Below, one piece after another: positions 49,287 to 60,857 of a DNA stretch of 64,000 nt. Source of the DNA: Vandammella animalimorsus (GTDB taxonomy: Bacteria > Pseudomonadota > Gammaproteobacteria > Burkholderiales > Burkholderiaceae_C); NCBI RefSeq assembly GCF_002285285.1, contig NZ_NSJF01000001.1, positions 372,001 to 436,000 of the forward strand, read 5' to 3'. Position 1 is the stretch's first letter. Every line of letters starts with the position of its first letter. Made by a program: the position numbers and the translations under genes. Below the pieces are notes generated by a model that worked only from the letters and a program-made list of their open reading frames with translations, ran no database searches and was not told the DNA's origin.

Positions 49287-49491
49287 GCTGCATGGTTTTG
49301 CAGCTTGCGCCATCGGAGGGCGATGGGCAGCGCTGTTGCAGCGCTTTCCTGGTTACGGCGCCGCCGCTGGTGCGGGGCTGTTGACTGGGAAAGTGCCTCT
49401 ATCGTAGCGGCGAGCCGTTCGGCGAGAAAGGAAAAATTGGTCAGTTTGCCTGCTCTTTTCTGGCACCTGTAGAGAGGCAAAAAACGCTCCT

Positions 49492-50949
49492 TCAACCCTG
49501 CCTGCGCCAGCGGGCGATGAAGAAGCCATCGGTCTGGTGCAGATGCGGCAGCAGCATCAACCCTTGTGTGCGGCCTGGCAAGGTGCTGGGGTTGGGCTGC
49601 AAATGCGCCAGCCCGTGTTTTTCCAGCAGGGGCGGCCAGCTTTCTTGCACAAATTGCGGGTGCTTGTTGGCAAAGAGCTGACAGACGGCTTCGTTCTCGT
49701 CGGGCAGCAGGCTGCAGGTGGCGTAGATCAGGTGCCCGCCGGGCTTGAGCAGTGCCGCCGCGGCGCTGAGGATGCGCAGTTGCAGGGCCTGCAACCTGGG
49801 GATTTCCTCGGCCGGTAAATGCCAGGCCAGATCGGGATGGCGGCGCAGCGTGCCCAGGCCGGAGCAGGGCGCATCGACGAGCACGCGATCGACCTTGCCG
49901 TGCAGGCGCTGCAGGCGCGCGTCCGCTTCCGATTGCAGCACCATGGTGTGCACGTTGTGCAGGCCGCTGCGTTGCAGGCGCGGCTGCAGTCGCGCCAGGC
50001 GGTGTGAGGAAGTGTCGAAGGCATAGAGGCGACCGCTGTCGCGCATCATGGCGCCCAGCGCCAAGGTTTTGCCACCGGCGCCGGCGCAAAAGTCGACCAC
50101 CGTCTCGCCGCGCTTTGCTTCGCTGAGCAGGGCCAGCAGTTGCGAGCCTTCGTCTTGCACCTCCAGCGTGCCGTTGTGCATCAAGGGGTTTTGGCGCAGC
50201 GAGGGCTTGCCCGGCAGGCGCAGGCCCCAGGGGGAGTGGGGCGTTGGCTCGCAGGCGATGCCCTGCTCTTGCAGCATGTGCTGCACGACCTGGCGCTTGT
50301 GCGCCAGCAGGTTGACGCGCAGATCCAGGGGGGCGCTTTGGCGCAGGGCGTGCATCAGCGGCCAGAAGTGGGCTGTGCCGTAGGCGTTCAGCAGTTTCTC
50401 AGCCAGCCAATCGGGCAGATTGTGCTGGCAGGCCAGTGGCAGGGCGCTGGCTTGCTGGCCCGGAGCGCTTTCTGCTTGCAGGGCCTCGGTGCAGTGCTCC
50501 AGCCATTGCAGGCTTGTGCTGGCGTTGCCAGCTTCATGGGGCCATTGACTGACCCAGTCGCGCGCCTGTTGCAGCACTGCCAGGGCGAGGGCATCGCTGA
50601 TGGGCGGGGCCATGGGCTGGCCGGCTTGGTTGATCTGGGCAGGGGGCGTTGGCGGCTGCTGCGGGTATTGCGCCAGCAGGGCGTGGCTGAGCAGGGCCAG
50701 GCGCTCGAAGTGCTGCGTGTCGGGCAGCTGGGGCGTGCTGCCCAGCTTGGCCCAGTATTGCAGCAGGCGCCAAAAGCGCAGCGCGGTGAATGCGGCATTG
50801 CCCAGTTGCTGACGCTCGCGCACCCCTAGCTTGGGATGTGTCTTGAGAAATTGCAGCAACACCGCATCAGCCGGTTCTTCGAAGCGTGCGATGCGCTGCA
50901 GCAGGGCGCCAGTGGTGGAGATCAGAAAACGCGGTGGCATGAATTGCAT
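49492..50949 (-). CDS. rsmB: 16S rRNA cytosine-C5 methyltransferase, RsmB type
   Basis: The 485-residue protein is a NOP2/Sun-family RNA m5C methyltransferase. It has an N-terminal RNA-binding helical domain and then a SAM domain with VVDFCAGAGGKTLALGAMM. The two catalytic cysteine motifs are VDAPCSGLGTLRRHPDLAW and YATCSLLPDENEAV. RsmB methylates C967 of 16S rRNA in E. coli; the exact target here is inferred. purN lies 26 bases upstream on the same strand. Confidence 0.88.
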   Translation of the reverse strand: MQFMPPRFLISTTGALLQRIARFEEPADAVLLQFLKTHPKLGVRERQQLGNAAFTALRFWRLLQYWAKLGSTPQLPDTQHFERLALLSHALLAQYPQQPPTPPAQINQAGQPMAPPISDALALAVLQQARDWVSQWPHEAGNASTSLQWLEHCTEALQAESAPGQQASALPLACQHNLPDWLAEKLLNAYGTAHFWPLMHALRQSAPLDLRVNLLAHKRQVVQHMLQEQGIACEPTPHSPWGLRLPGKPSLRQNPLMHNGTLEVQDEGSQLLALLSEAKRGETVVDFCAGAGGKTLALGAMMRDSGRLYAFDTSSHRLARLQPRLQRSGLHNVHTMVLQSEADARLQRLHGKVDRVLVDAPCSGLGTLRRHPDLAWHLPAEEIPRLQALQLRILSAAAALLKPGGHLIYATCSLLPDENEAVCQLFANKHPQFVQESWPPLLEKHGLAHLQPNPSTLPGRTQGLMLLPHLHQTDGFFIARWRRQG

Positions 50950-50974
50950 TGGCCTAGTCTGGGAATGGCAGGCC

Positions 50975-51565
50975 CTAATTCAGCGTCGGCATGAGGGCGG
51001 CGATGGCGCGGGGGTAGAGCAGGTGCTCTTGCGATTGCACGCGCGCGGCCAGCGTGGCGGCGGTGTCGCCAGGCAGGATGGGCACGGCCGCTTGGTCGAT
51101 GATGGGGCCGGCATCCAGCTCGGGGATGACCCAGTGCACGGTCGCGCCGGCAAAGCGGCAGCCCGCATCCAGCGCGCGCTGGTGGGTGTGCAGGCCGGGG
51201 AAGGCCGGCAGCAGCGAGGGGTGGATGTTGATGAGCCGCCCGGCAAAGCGATGCACGAAGGCATCGCCCAGCACCCGCATGAAGCCAGCCAGCACCACCA
51301 GCGCGGGTTGGTGTGCCTCGATGGCCTGGGCCAGTTCGGCATCGAAGGCCTCGCGCGAAGGGTATTGCCGGTGGTCCACAACCTGAGTGGCAAGGCCGCG
51401 CTCGCGGGCCCATTGCAGGCCAGCGGCATCGGCTCGGTTGCTGATGACGGCGCTGACCTGCGCATTCAGGCGCTGCGGCCATTGCTGTGCGTGCTGGGCC
51501 TGCACGATGGCGGCCATGTTCGAGCCAGTGCCAGAGATCAGAATGACAATGTTCTTGCGCTTCAT
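50975..51565 (-). CDS. purN: phosphoribosylglycinamide formyltransferase
   Basis: PurN transfers a formyl group from 10-formyl-THF in purine synthesis. The 196-residue protein has ILISGTGSNMAAI near the N-terminus, LAGFMRVLGDAFVHRF, the catalytic NIHPSLLPAFPG with Asn and His, and the HWVIPELDAGPII aspartate segment. The ATG at 51565 matches the family N-terminus. Confidence 0.95.
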   Translation of the reverse strand: MKRKNIVILISGTGSNMAAIVQAQHAQQWPQRLNAQVSAVISNRADAAGLQWARERGLATQVVDHRQYPSREAFDAELAQAIEAHQPALVVLAGFMRVLGDAFVHRFAGRLINIHPSLLPAFPGLHTHQRALDAGCRFAGATVHWVIPELDAGPIIDQAAVPILPGDTAATLAARVQSQEHLLYPRAIAALMPTLN

Positions 51566-51754
51566 AGGAGGGCTATTCTCGCACCGTGTGTTGCCCAAGC
51601 CAGTCAGAAACAGACGGCGGGCTGCGCGCTTGCAGAGTGCGCCAGTCGCTTAACGGACAGATGCCCGGTGCCGGGTCGTGGTACATCTCGCGGCTTGCAG
51701 CGTGCTGCCGGTTTGCATGGCGCTTTTTGCGCCCACATCGATACGAGAGGTTTT

Positions 51755-52936
51755 ATGGAGTTGAGTTTTACCCCGCAACAGCAGGCATTTCGTGAGGAAG
51801 TGCGCCAATGGGTGCGCAGCCACCTGCCCAAGGAGCTGGCCCACAAGGTGCACAACAACCTGCGCCTGCACCGTGAGGATTTGCAGGGCTGGGCCAAGAT
51901 CCTGGGCAAAAAGGGCTGGCTGGGCTATGGCTGGCCCAAAGAGTTTGGCGGGCCAGGCTGGGATGCCGTGCAGCGCCATTTGTTCGAAGAGGAATGCGCA
52001 CTGGCTGGCGCGCCGCGCATCGTGCCCTTCGGGCCGGTGATGGTCGCGCCGGTCATCATGGCCTATGGCAACGCCGAGCAGCAGAAGCGCTTTTTGCCCG
52101 GCATCGCCAGCGGCGAGGTCTGGTGGAGCCAGGGCTACAGCGAGCCGGGTTCGGGCTCGGACCTGGCATCGCTCAAAACCCGCGCCGAGCGCGTGGGCGA
52201 CAAATACATTGTCAATGGCCAGAAGACCTGGACCACGTTGGGGCAGTATGGCGAGTGGATTTTCTGCTTGGTGCGCACCAGTACCGAAGGCAAGCCGCAG
52301 ACGGGCATTTCCTTCCTGCTCATCGACATGCGCTCGCCCGGTGTGACGGTGCGTCCGATCCGCCTGCTCGATGGCGAGTGCGAGGTCAACGAGGTGTTCT
52401 TCGACAACGTCGAGGTGCCGGTGGAAAACCTCATTGGCGAGGAAAACAAAGGCTGGACCTACGCCAAGCACTTGCTCAGCCACGAGCGCACCAACATCGC
52501 CGATGTGAACCGCTCCAAGCGTGAGCTTGAGCGCCTCAAGCGCCTGGTCAAGGCCGAGGGCCTGTGGCAGGACCTGCGCATCCGCGACGAGATCGCCAAG
52601 CTCGAAGTGGACATCGTGGCGCTGGAGATGCTGGTGCTGCGCGTGCTCTCGGCTGTCAGCTCGGGCCGCAACCCGCTGGACATTGCCGGCCTGCTGAAAA
52701 TCCGCGGCAGCGAAATCCAGCAACGCTATTCCGAATTGATGATGTTGGTGGCAGGCCCCTTCAGCCTGCCCTTCATCCAGGAGGCCATGGAAGCAGGCTG
52801 GCAGGGCGACTTCCCCGGCGGCGTGGCGGCCTACTCGGTGCTGGCGCCAACTTACTTCAACTACCGCAAAACCACGATCTACGGCGGCTCCAACGAGGTG
52901 CAGCGCAACATCGTGGCGCAAACGGTGCTGGGCTGA
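51755..52936 (+). CDS. acyl-CoA dehydrogenase family protein, larger member of a pair
   Basis: This 393-residue flavoprotein has the acyl-CoA dehydrogenase fold. The N-terminal helical domain is followed by QGYSEPGSGSDLASLKTRAER (FAD/substrate contact), then ERTNIADVNRSKRELERLK, and the C-terminal YRKTTIYGGSNEVQRNIVAQ. The usual catalytic glutamate position in the YEGT-type motif is a glycine here (YGGS). The start at 51755 has GAGAGG upstream. It is followed after 59 bases by a second, divergent acyl-CoA dehydrogenase. The two resemble PimC/PimD-like pairs. Confidence 0.88.
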   Translation: MELSFTPQQQAFREEVRQWVRSHLPKELAHKVHNNLRLHREDLQGWAKILGKKGWLGYGWPKEFGGPGWDAVQRHLFEEECALAGAPRIVPFGPVMVAPVIMAYGNAEQQKRFLPGIASGEVWWSQGYSEPGSGSDLASLKTRAERVGDKYIVNGQKTWTTLGQYGEWIFCLVRTSTEGKPQTGISFLLIDMRSPGVTVRPIRLLDGECEVNEVFFDNVEVPVENLIGEENKGWTYAKHLLSHERTNIADVNRSKRELERLKRLVKAEGLWQDLRIRDEIAKLEVDIVALEMLVLRVLSAVSSGRNPLDIAGLLKIRGSEIQQRYSELMMLVAGPFSLPFIQEAMEAGWQGDFPGGVAAYSVLAPTYFNYRKTTIYGGSNEVQRNIVAQTVLG

Positions 52937-52995
52937 GTGGCCAAGGACAGAGTCATCACCGACGACATCACGCTGAACATACCGGAGAGTTGCAC

Positions 52996-54156
52996 ATGGA
53001 TTTCAATTTCACGCCCGAGCAAGAGCAGCTGCGCGATGCGGTGGGCAAATGGGTGGAAAAAGCCTACGACTTCGAGCGCCGCCGCGCCATCGTGGCCGAG
53101 GGCGGCTTTGATCGCGCGGCCTGGGGCGAACTGGCCGAGCTGGGCCTCTTGGGCCTGACCGTGGCCGAGCAGGACGGCGGCATGGGCATGGGCGCCGTGG
53201 AGGCCATGATCGTGCTTGAAGAGCTGGCCAAGGGGCTGGTGCTCGAGCCCTACGCCCAAGCCCTGATCGCTGCCCAGGCCCTGGCCCATGCGCCCCAGGC
53301 GCTGCGCCAACAGTGGCTGCCCAAGCTGGTGCAGGGGCAGGCGCTGATCGTGCTGGCGCACCAGGAAAAGGGCGCTCGCTACCAGCTCGATCAACTTCAG
53401 ACCCAGGCCGAGCCCCAGGGCCAGGGCTATGTGCTCAACGGGCAAAAAAGCCTGGTGCCTGCCGGCGACCGTGCTGATGCCTGGATCGTGCCGGCCCTGC
53501 TCGATGGCCAGGTAGCGCTGTTCTGGGTGGAGCAAGGCGCCGCAGGGGTGCAAACCCAGGGCTATCTGACTCAGGACGGCAGCCGCGCAGCCGAGCTGCG
53601 CCTGCAGGCCAGCCCGGCGCAATTGCTCTGTGCCGCAAGCGATGGCCAGGGCCTGGCGCTCTTGCAGCAGTTGGCCGGCATCGGCACGGCCGCCGTGTGC
53701 GCTGAGGGCGTGGGCGTCATGGAGCAGACCCTGGCGCTGACGGCCGATTACATGAACCAGCGCAAGCAATTTGGCGTGCCCATCGCCAGCTTCCAGGCGC
53801 TGCGCCACCGCATCGCCGACATGAAGATGCAGCTGGAGCTGGGCCGCTCCATGAGCTACTACGCTTGGCTGAAACTGGCCGAGGAGCCCGCAGATGGCGC
53901 TGGCGCTGCCAACGGCGCGGCTGAGCGAGAGCGCCAGCAGGCCCTCTCGCGCGCCAAATACCAGCTCGGGCAAAGCATGCGCTACGTGGGCCAGCAGTCC
54001 GTGCAGCTGCACGGCGGCATTGGCGTGACCGATGAATACATCGGCAGCCACTACTTCAAAAAGCTCACGCAGCTGGAAATGTGCTGGGGCGACAGCCTGT
54101 ACCACCTGGGCATCGTCAGCGAGCACATGCAGGACACTGCGGGCGTGTTCGCATAA
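52996..54156 (+). CDS. acyl-CoA dehydrogenase family protein, smaller member of a pair
   Basis: This 386-residue protein is a second acyl-CoA dehydrogenase homologue. It has LLGLTVAEQDGGMGMGAVEAM and a shortened middle domain. DYMNQRKQFGVPIASFQALRHRIADM is a clear family signature, and QQSVQLHGGIGVTDEY lies near the end. The usual GSD-type flavin contact in the middle domain is degenerate. Two unequal acyl-CoA dehydrogenases encoded side by side often form heterotetramers in which each dimer has one active site, as described for mycobacterial ChsE-type pairs. That is inference here. Confidence 0.86.
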   Translation: MDFNFTPEQEQLRDAVGKWVEKAYDFERRRAIVAEGGFDRAAWGELAELGLLGLTVAEQDGGMGMGAVEAMIVLEELAKGLVLEPYAQALIAAQALAHAPQALRQQWLPKLVQGQALIVLAHQEKGARYQLDQLQTQAEPQGQGYVLNGQKSLVPAGDRADAWIVPALLDGQVALFWVEQGAAGVQTQGYLTQDGSRAAELRLQASPAQLLCAASDGQGLALLQQLAGIGTAAVCAEGVGVMEQTLALTADYMNQRKQFGVPIASFQALRHRIADMKMQLELGRSMSYYAWLKLAEEPADGAGAANGAAERERQQALSRAKYQLGQSMRYVGQQSVQLHGGIGVTDEYIGSHYFKKLTQLEMCWGDSLYHLGIVSEHMQDTAGVFA

Positions 54157-54261
54157 AGAGATCGGTGGGCGCCACCCCCAGGCAAGGCAGCGCATGGCGG
54201 CGCTGCCTTGCCGCATAATGCGCCCTTTGCCCAAATTACACGCATTGGCGTGCCGCGCCCC

Positions 54262-55590
54262 ATGACCTCTGTTTCGTCTGCTGCAGACCAGCTTTCCGCC
54301 AACGACCCCTTCATCATCAAGGCCTACCAGCTCTTGGCGCAAAACAAGCTGCAGGAAGTGGCCACACTGCTCAACGAGGCGCAGCGCAATACCCCCTACG
54401 ACCCGCGCATCTTCATGCTGGGCGCGCGCCTGGCCGAGCAATCGGACAAGCCCAACGAAGCGGTGGAGGCCATGGAGCACGCCACCCGGCTGGCGCCGCA
54501 GTGGTGGCCGGCGCAGCTTGAATACGGCTTGCTGTTGGCGCGCCTGGACCGCAACGCCCAGGCGCTGGCCCAGGCCGAGAAGATTTTTGCGCTGGAGTCG
54601 CGCGAGCGCATGGCCTTAGCCGGCGTGATCGACATCGCCGTGCGCTGTGGCGACATGGCCCAGGCCGCGCGCTACACCGAGCACGCACTGACGCATTACC
54701 CGAACGACCCAGTGCTGCTGATGAACCTGGCGCGCACCCAGTTCTTCTCGCAGCAGTACGAAGCTGCGCTGAGCAGCTGGGGGGCCGTGCTTGCGCAAGA
54801 GCCAGCCAACATGCAGGCGCGCTATGGCCGCATGCGCACCTTGCTGCAAGTGGGCCGCAACGATGAGGCCCTGGAGGATGCCCAGCAGCTGCTGGCCCAC
54901 GCCCCGGACGACGCCGTGTACCGCTACTTCGCCCAGGTGGCCCAGGGCCAGACCCCACCGACCCAACCCGTGGCGCTGCAGGAGGAATTGTTCGGCGGCC
55001 TGGCGCGCCAGTACGACCTGCACATGGTGCGCTACCTGCGCTATGAGCTGCCGCAGCAGACGGCGGAGAAGATTCTGGAAATCTTCCCCGACCGCCGCTT
55101 CAACCTGCTTGACCTGGGCTGTGGCACAGGCCTGCTGGGCGTGTGCCTGGGCCGCATCGATGGCGGCATGGTGGGCGTGGACGCCTCCGAAAGCATGATT
55201 GCGCAGGCGGCCCGCCATCACGTCTACGACAAATTCCACAAGGTCAACCTGCTCGATGCGGTGCGTGACACGCCCGACGCGCTCTACGAAGTCATCGCTG
55301 CACTGGACGTATTCCCCTACGTGGGCGACCTGCAGCCGGTGCTGGGCAATGTGCACCGCATTCTGCAACCCGAAGGCTTTTTCTTCTTCTCCACCGAAGC
55401 CGCGCCCGAGCCCGACACCGACTACGCCTTGCAGGCCAGAACCGGCCGCTATGTGCATGGCCGCGCCTACCTGGAGCGCTTGCTGGAGCAGGCCGGCTTC
55501 GCGCTGGCCAGCATCGAGGAGAAAACCCTGCGCTACGAAGCGAGTGAGCCCGTGGCCGGCTTCGTCGTCACGGCACAAAAAGGGCGTTGA
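54262..55590 (+). CDS. TPR-containing SAM-dependent methyltransferase
   Basis: This 442-residue protein has four to five TPR-like helical repeats in its first half (for example DPRIFMLGARLAEQSDKPNEAVEAME and AARYTEHALTHYPNDPVLLMNLA). A class I methyltransferase domain follows from about residue 255, with FNLLDLGCGTGLLGVCLG and VGVDASESMIAQA. The TPR part probably binds a partner or substrate. The target is unknown. The ATG at 54262 is chosen on plausibility; an in-frame ATG lies at 54208. Confidence 0.82.
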   Translation: MTSVSSAADQLSANDPFIIKAYQLLAQNKLQEVATLLNEAQRNTPYDPRIFMLGARLAEQSDKPNEAVEAMEHATRLAPQWWPAQLEYGLLLARLDRNAQALAQAEKIFALESRERMALAGVIDIAVRCGDMAQAARYTEHALTHYPNDPVLLMNLARTQFFSQQYEAALSSWGAVLAQEPANMQARYGRMRTLLQVGRNDEALEDAQQLLAHAPDDAVYRYFAQVAQGQTPPTQPVALQEELFGGLARQYDLHMVRYLRYELPQQTAEKILEIFPDRRFNLLDLGCGTGLLGVCLGRIDGGMVGVDASESMIAQAARHHVYDKFHKVNLLDAVRDTPDALYEVIAALDVFPYVGDLQPVLGNVHRILQPEGFFFFSTEAAPEPDTDYALQARTGRYVHGRAYLERLLEQAGFALASIEEKTLRYEASEPVAGFVVTAQKGR

Positions 55591-55689
55591 CGCCGCGCCC
55601 CCCGTAGCGGTGCAGTCCGCGTGCGCCTGCGCACCTTTTTGGGGCAGGCGCTGCCGGCCCTCGTTTTCACACCAGTTCCTCGTACTGCC

Positions 55690-56712
55690 ATGCGCACCTT
55701 TCTTGGCCTGAACCACCGCAGCCTGGCCCCAGCCACCGCCGTGGCAATTGGCAACTTTGACGGGGTGCATCGTGGGCACCAGGCCATGCTGGCCCTGCTC
55801 AACGCGCAGGCCCGCCAGCGCCAGCTGGCCAGCTGTGTGCTCACCTTTGAGCCCCACCCACGCGATTACTTTGCCAAGGTGCTGGGCAAGCCCGAAATCG
55901 CGCCGGCGCGCGTGGGCACGGTGCGCGACAAACTCACCGACCTGGCCGGGCAACAGGTGGCGCAAACCGTCATCCTGCCCTTCAATGCCGCACTGGCCGC
56001 GCAGCCGCCCGAAGACTTCGTGCGCCAGGTGCTGGTGCAGGGCCTGGGCGCGCGCTATGTGCTGGTGGGCGATGACTTCCGCTTTGGCCACCAGCGCGCC
56101 GGTGATTACGCCCTGCTGACCGAGCTGGGGCCGCAGTTGGGATTTGAAGTGGCGCGCATGGAAAGCCACACCGTGCAAGGGCTGCGCGTCTCCAGTTCCG
56201 AAGTGCGCAAGGCCTTGCAGCAAGGCCGTATGCAAGACGCTGCCGAACTGCTGGGGCGGCCCTACACCATCAGCGGACATGTGCTGCATGGGCGCAAGCT
56301 TGGCCGTCATCTGGGCGCTGACCTGCCCGGCATGGAGGAGGGCTTTCGTACCTTGAACCTGCACTTCAAGCACTGGAAGCCCGCTGCCAGCGGCATCTTC
56401 GTCGTGCAAGTGCGCGGGCTGACGCCCCAGCCCTTGCCCGGCGTGGCCAACCTGGGCGTGCGCCCCTCGTTGGATCCCAGCGACGTCAACGGCGGCCGCG
56501 TTCTGCTGGAAACCCACTGCCTGCAATGGCCCGAAGCCCTGGGCCCAGAGGGTGGCTATGGCAAAGTCATCCGCGTGGAGCTGCTGGAAAAACTCCACGA
56601 TGAGCGCAAATACCCCAGCCTGCAGGCTCTGGCGCAAGGCATTGCCCAGGACTGCGCCGCAGCGCGCGCCTGGTTTGAACAGCGCCAGCAGACAATGGGC
56701 TGCGGGTTTTGA
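55690..56712 (+). CDS. ribF: bifunctional riboflavin kinase / FAD synthetase
   Basis: RibF makes FMN and then FAD. The 340-residue protein has the adenylyltransferase motif AIGNFDGVHRGHQAML, the FEPHPRDYF segment and VGDDFRFGHQRAGD, then SSSEVRKALQQGRMQDAAELLGRPY, leading to a riboflavin kinase domain with GVANLGVRPS and VELLEKLHDERKYPS. A short insertion follows the GRKLGR kinase loop. No FMN riboswitch is seen upstream. Confidence 0.95.
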   Translation: MRTFLGLNHRSLAPATAVAIGNFDGVHRGHQAMLALLNAQARQRQLASCVLTFEPHPRDYFAKVLGKPEIAPARVGTVRDKLTDLAGQQVAQTVILPFNAALAAQPPEDFVRQVLVQGLGARYVLVGDDFRFGHQRAGDYALLTELGPQLGFEVARMESHTVQGLRVSSSEVRKALQQGRMQDAAELLGRPYTISGHVLHGRKLGRHLGADLPGMEEGFRTLNLHFKHWKPAASGIFVVQVRGLTPQPLPGVANLGVRPSLDPSDVNGGRVLLETHCLQWPEALGPEGGYGKVIRVELLEKLHDERKYPSLQALAQGIAQDCAAARAWFEQRQQTMGCGF

Positions 56713-56715
56713 ACC

Positions 56716-57654
56716 GTGTCCAGCCACCCCAGTCCAATGCCAAACCGTATGCCCCAGGCCGACGACGAGGAAATTGCACTGCCGCCGCCGGTGGTGTCCA
56801 CGCCCGTGCAACGCCATTTGCACGGCCAGGCAGCGCCATGGCAGTGCGATCAGGTGGCGGCTGAAGTGCCAGTGGCGCTGGTGTGCAATGGCCTGTCGCA
56901 CGCTGTCATGATGTGTACGCCGCAGGACTTGGCTGAGTTGGCGCTGGGTTTCGCCCTGAGCGAAGGCATCATCGACCGCGCTCAAGACTGCTACGGCATC
57001 GACATCGTTGCAGTCGATGCTGCGGCATCCAGCGACTGGGCCACAGCAGGCGCCAACGAATGCAGCCTGCCAGCCCTGGCTGTGCATCTGGACATCGCCA
57101 GCAGCGCTTTCATGCGCCTCAAGGAACGCCGCCGCAGCCTGGCCGGCCGCACGGGCTGCGGCCTGTGCGGCATCGACAGCTTGCAGGCGCACGATTGGCT
57201 GCCCCAGCCAGCCAGGGCAGCGCCGCCACCCTGGCTGGCACAGATTGGCCCTGCCACCATCTTCAAGGCACTGGCCGCCATGGCTGAGCAGCAAACCCTG
57301 AACCACGCCACAGGCGCGCTGCACGCCGCCGCCTATGCCGATGTGCACGGGCAGTTGCACGCCATTTACGAAGACGTGGGGCGCCATAACGCGCTGGACA
57401 AGCTGCTGGGCGCGCGCGCCAAAGCGCTGCAAAGCGGCACGCGCCGCGATGGCCCCGGCTGGCCGCAGCAAGGCTTCGTCGTCATGTCCAGCCGCGCCAG
57501 CTACGAGCTGGTGCGCAAATGCGCGCGCCTGCACCTGCCCCTGCTGGCCACCATCTCCGCGCCGACCTCGCTGGCCATCCGGGTGGCCGAAATTGCCGGC
57601 CTGCAACTCTGGGGCCTGGCACGCGAACCCCGCGCCGTGCGCTATACCCGCTGA
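56716..57654 (+). CDS. fdhD: formate dehydrogenase accessory sulfurtransferase FdhD
   Basis: FdhD passes sulfur from a cysteine desulfurase to the molybdenum cofactor of formate dehydrogenase. The 312-residue protein has the active-site RTGCGLCGI with two cysteines, and DVGRHNALDKLLGA and VVMSSRASYELVRKCA. The start is a GTG at 56716, or an ATG seven codons in. It starts three bases after ribF. No formate dehydrogenase gene is in the window, but the Moco genes at 30-36 kb are consistent. Confidence 0.92.
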   Translation: MSSHPSPMPNRMPQADDEEIALPPPVVSTPVQRHLHGQAAPWQCDQVAAEVPVALVCNGLSHAVMMCTPQDLAELALGFALSEGIIDRAQDCYGIDIVAVDAAASSDWATAGANECSLPALAVHLDIASSAFMRLKERRRSLAGRTGCGLCGIDSLQAHDWLPQPARAAPPPWLAQIGPATIFKALAAMAEQQTLNHATGALHAAAYADVHGQLHAIYEDVGRHNALDKLLGARAKALQSGTRRDGPGWPQQGFVVMSSRASYELVRKCARLHLPLLATISAPTSLAIRVAEIAGLQLWGLAREPRAVRYTR

Positions 57655-57729
57655 GGGCAGGCTCAATTCAATGCCCGCGCCCGCTCGGCGTGTGCCTGTG
57701 CAACGGCTTGCGCCGCTGGCCGAAGGGTT

Positions 57730-58068
57730 TCAGTGGTTTTCCTTGGCGTGGTTGATGGTGTATTTGGGGATTTCAACCGTCAGGTCGGTGTGTGCAACGA
57801 TGGCCTGGCAGCCCAGGCGTGATTGCGGCTCCAAGCCCCAGGCCTTGTCCAGCAGGTCTTCTTCTTCTTCCTGAAGCTCGTTGAGCGAGTCAAAACCCTG
57901 GCGCACGATGACGTGGCAGGTGGTGCAGGCGCAGCTCATGTCACAGGCGTGCTCGATTTCGATGCCGTTTTCCAGCAGGGCTTCGCAGATCGAGGTGCCA
58001 GTGGGCACTTGCAGCTCTGCGCCTTCTGGGGCGAGTTCGGCATGGGGCAGGACGGTGATTTTCGGCAT
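57730..58068 (-). CDS. fdx: ISC-type [2Fe-2S] ferredoxin
   Basis: Fdx supplies electrons for iron-sulfur cluster assembly. The 112-residue protein has the cluster cysteines C42, C48 and C51 (HACDMSCACTTC) and a fourth in RLGCQAIV. The acidic helix LQEEEEDLLDKA is where partners bind. The start at 58068 is set by the family N-terminus MPKITVLPH. It is the last gene of the isc operon. Confidence 0.95.
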   Translation of the reverse strand: MPKITVLPHAELAPEGAELQVPTGTSICEALLENGIEIEHACDMSCACTTCHVIVRQGFDSLNELQEEEEDLLDKAWGLEPQSRLGCQAIVAHTDLTVEIPKYTINHAKENH

Positions 58069-58115
58069 GGTCGGGGATATGGCTTGGCGGTGTGGGGTGT
58101 GGGGGCCGTGCTCTG

Positions 58116-59990
<1,875 letters not shown>

Positions 59991-60080
59991 GGCGGCGTGC
60001 GTCCTCGCAAAAGAGGGTAGGGGAGAAAACGGCGAATGATTGCGCTCTGTTGGTTGCAATGGCAAGCGGCGCTGCGGAGG

Positions 60081-60593
60081 TCACAGCTGCCGTTGCCGCT
60101 GCGCCAGGCGCTGCTCGAAGCGGGTCAGGAACATCCAGGCACGGATGTGCTCGACCGCAGCCTGGGCATCGCCTTGGGTATCGAGGGCATGTGTAACGGC
60201 CTCGATGGTCTCGCCCAGCGCCTGCTGAACTTCATGAGCGATGGGTTGCAAGTCTTGCGCAGATTGGGCTTCGTCCAGCGCCTCCAGCCATTGCATTTGT
60301 TGCATCAGGAACTGTGGCGGCATGGCCGTGTTGTCTTCAGCACCGATCGATTGGCCCTGCAATTCACACAAGTAGCGAGCCCTTTGCAGTGGGTCGCGCA
60401 GGCGTTGGTAGGCTTGGTTGATGCGCACAGACCATTGCATGGCCAGGCGCTGGGCCGCAGGGCCTTCGGCGGCGAATTTATCTGGATGGACTTGGCGTTG
60501 CAGCTCTTTCCAGCGTGCGTCAAGTGTGGCTGCATCCTGCGCGAAGCGGTCGGGCAAGCCAAACAGTTCAAAGTCGGTCGATTGCAGGTTCAT
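60081..60593 (-). CDS. hscB: Fe-S assembly co-chaperone HscB
   Basis: HscB is a J-domain protein that brings IscU to HscA. The 170-residue protein has the J-domain with HPD at residues 36-38 and a C-terminal three-helix IscU-binding domain containing MQWLEALDEAQ. It lies 90 bases upstream of hscA, and about 264 bases after iscA. Confidence 0.94.
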   Translation of the reverse strand: MNLQSTDFELFGLPDRFAQDAATLDARWKELQRQVHPDKFAAEGPAAQRLAMQWSVRINQAYQRLRDPLQRARYLCELQGQSIGAEDNTAMPPQFLMQQMQWLEALDEAQSAQDLQPIAHEVQQALGETIEAVTHALDTQGDAQAAVEHIRAWMFLTRFEQRLAQRQRQL

Positions 60594-60857
60594 TGGCAGA
60601 GGCTGGGTAAGCGGCGGCTGGGGCGGTCGCTCATTCCCATTCCAGAACAAAGTCGTGACTTTGCCACGTTCGTTGGCCGTGGTTTGGCAATGTCTGCTTG
60701 TTTAAGCAGAGCACTGTGCTTTAGTGGGAAATCCAATCGAATACTGCCCAGTAAGCGGTCGATTGAATGAGGCCAGCCGCACCACGCCGCAGTGCCGGCT
60801 GCCAGCATCTGTGCGGGCACATCCGAGCTTCTGCGGAGAGCGCCGACTGATTGGTTT
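60594..60857. other. gap between hscB and iscA
   Basis: This 264-base gap inside the isc operon has no convincing gene. It contains a hairpin TCTGCTT/AAGCAGA (60693-60710) without a T-run on the operon strand. It may contribute to differential expression along the operon. Confidence 0.3.

Noticed and set aside
55591-55689. FMN riboswitch before ribF
   Set aside because: The gap is only about 100 bases and none of the conserved aptamer segments is present.
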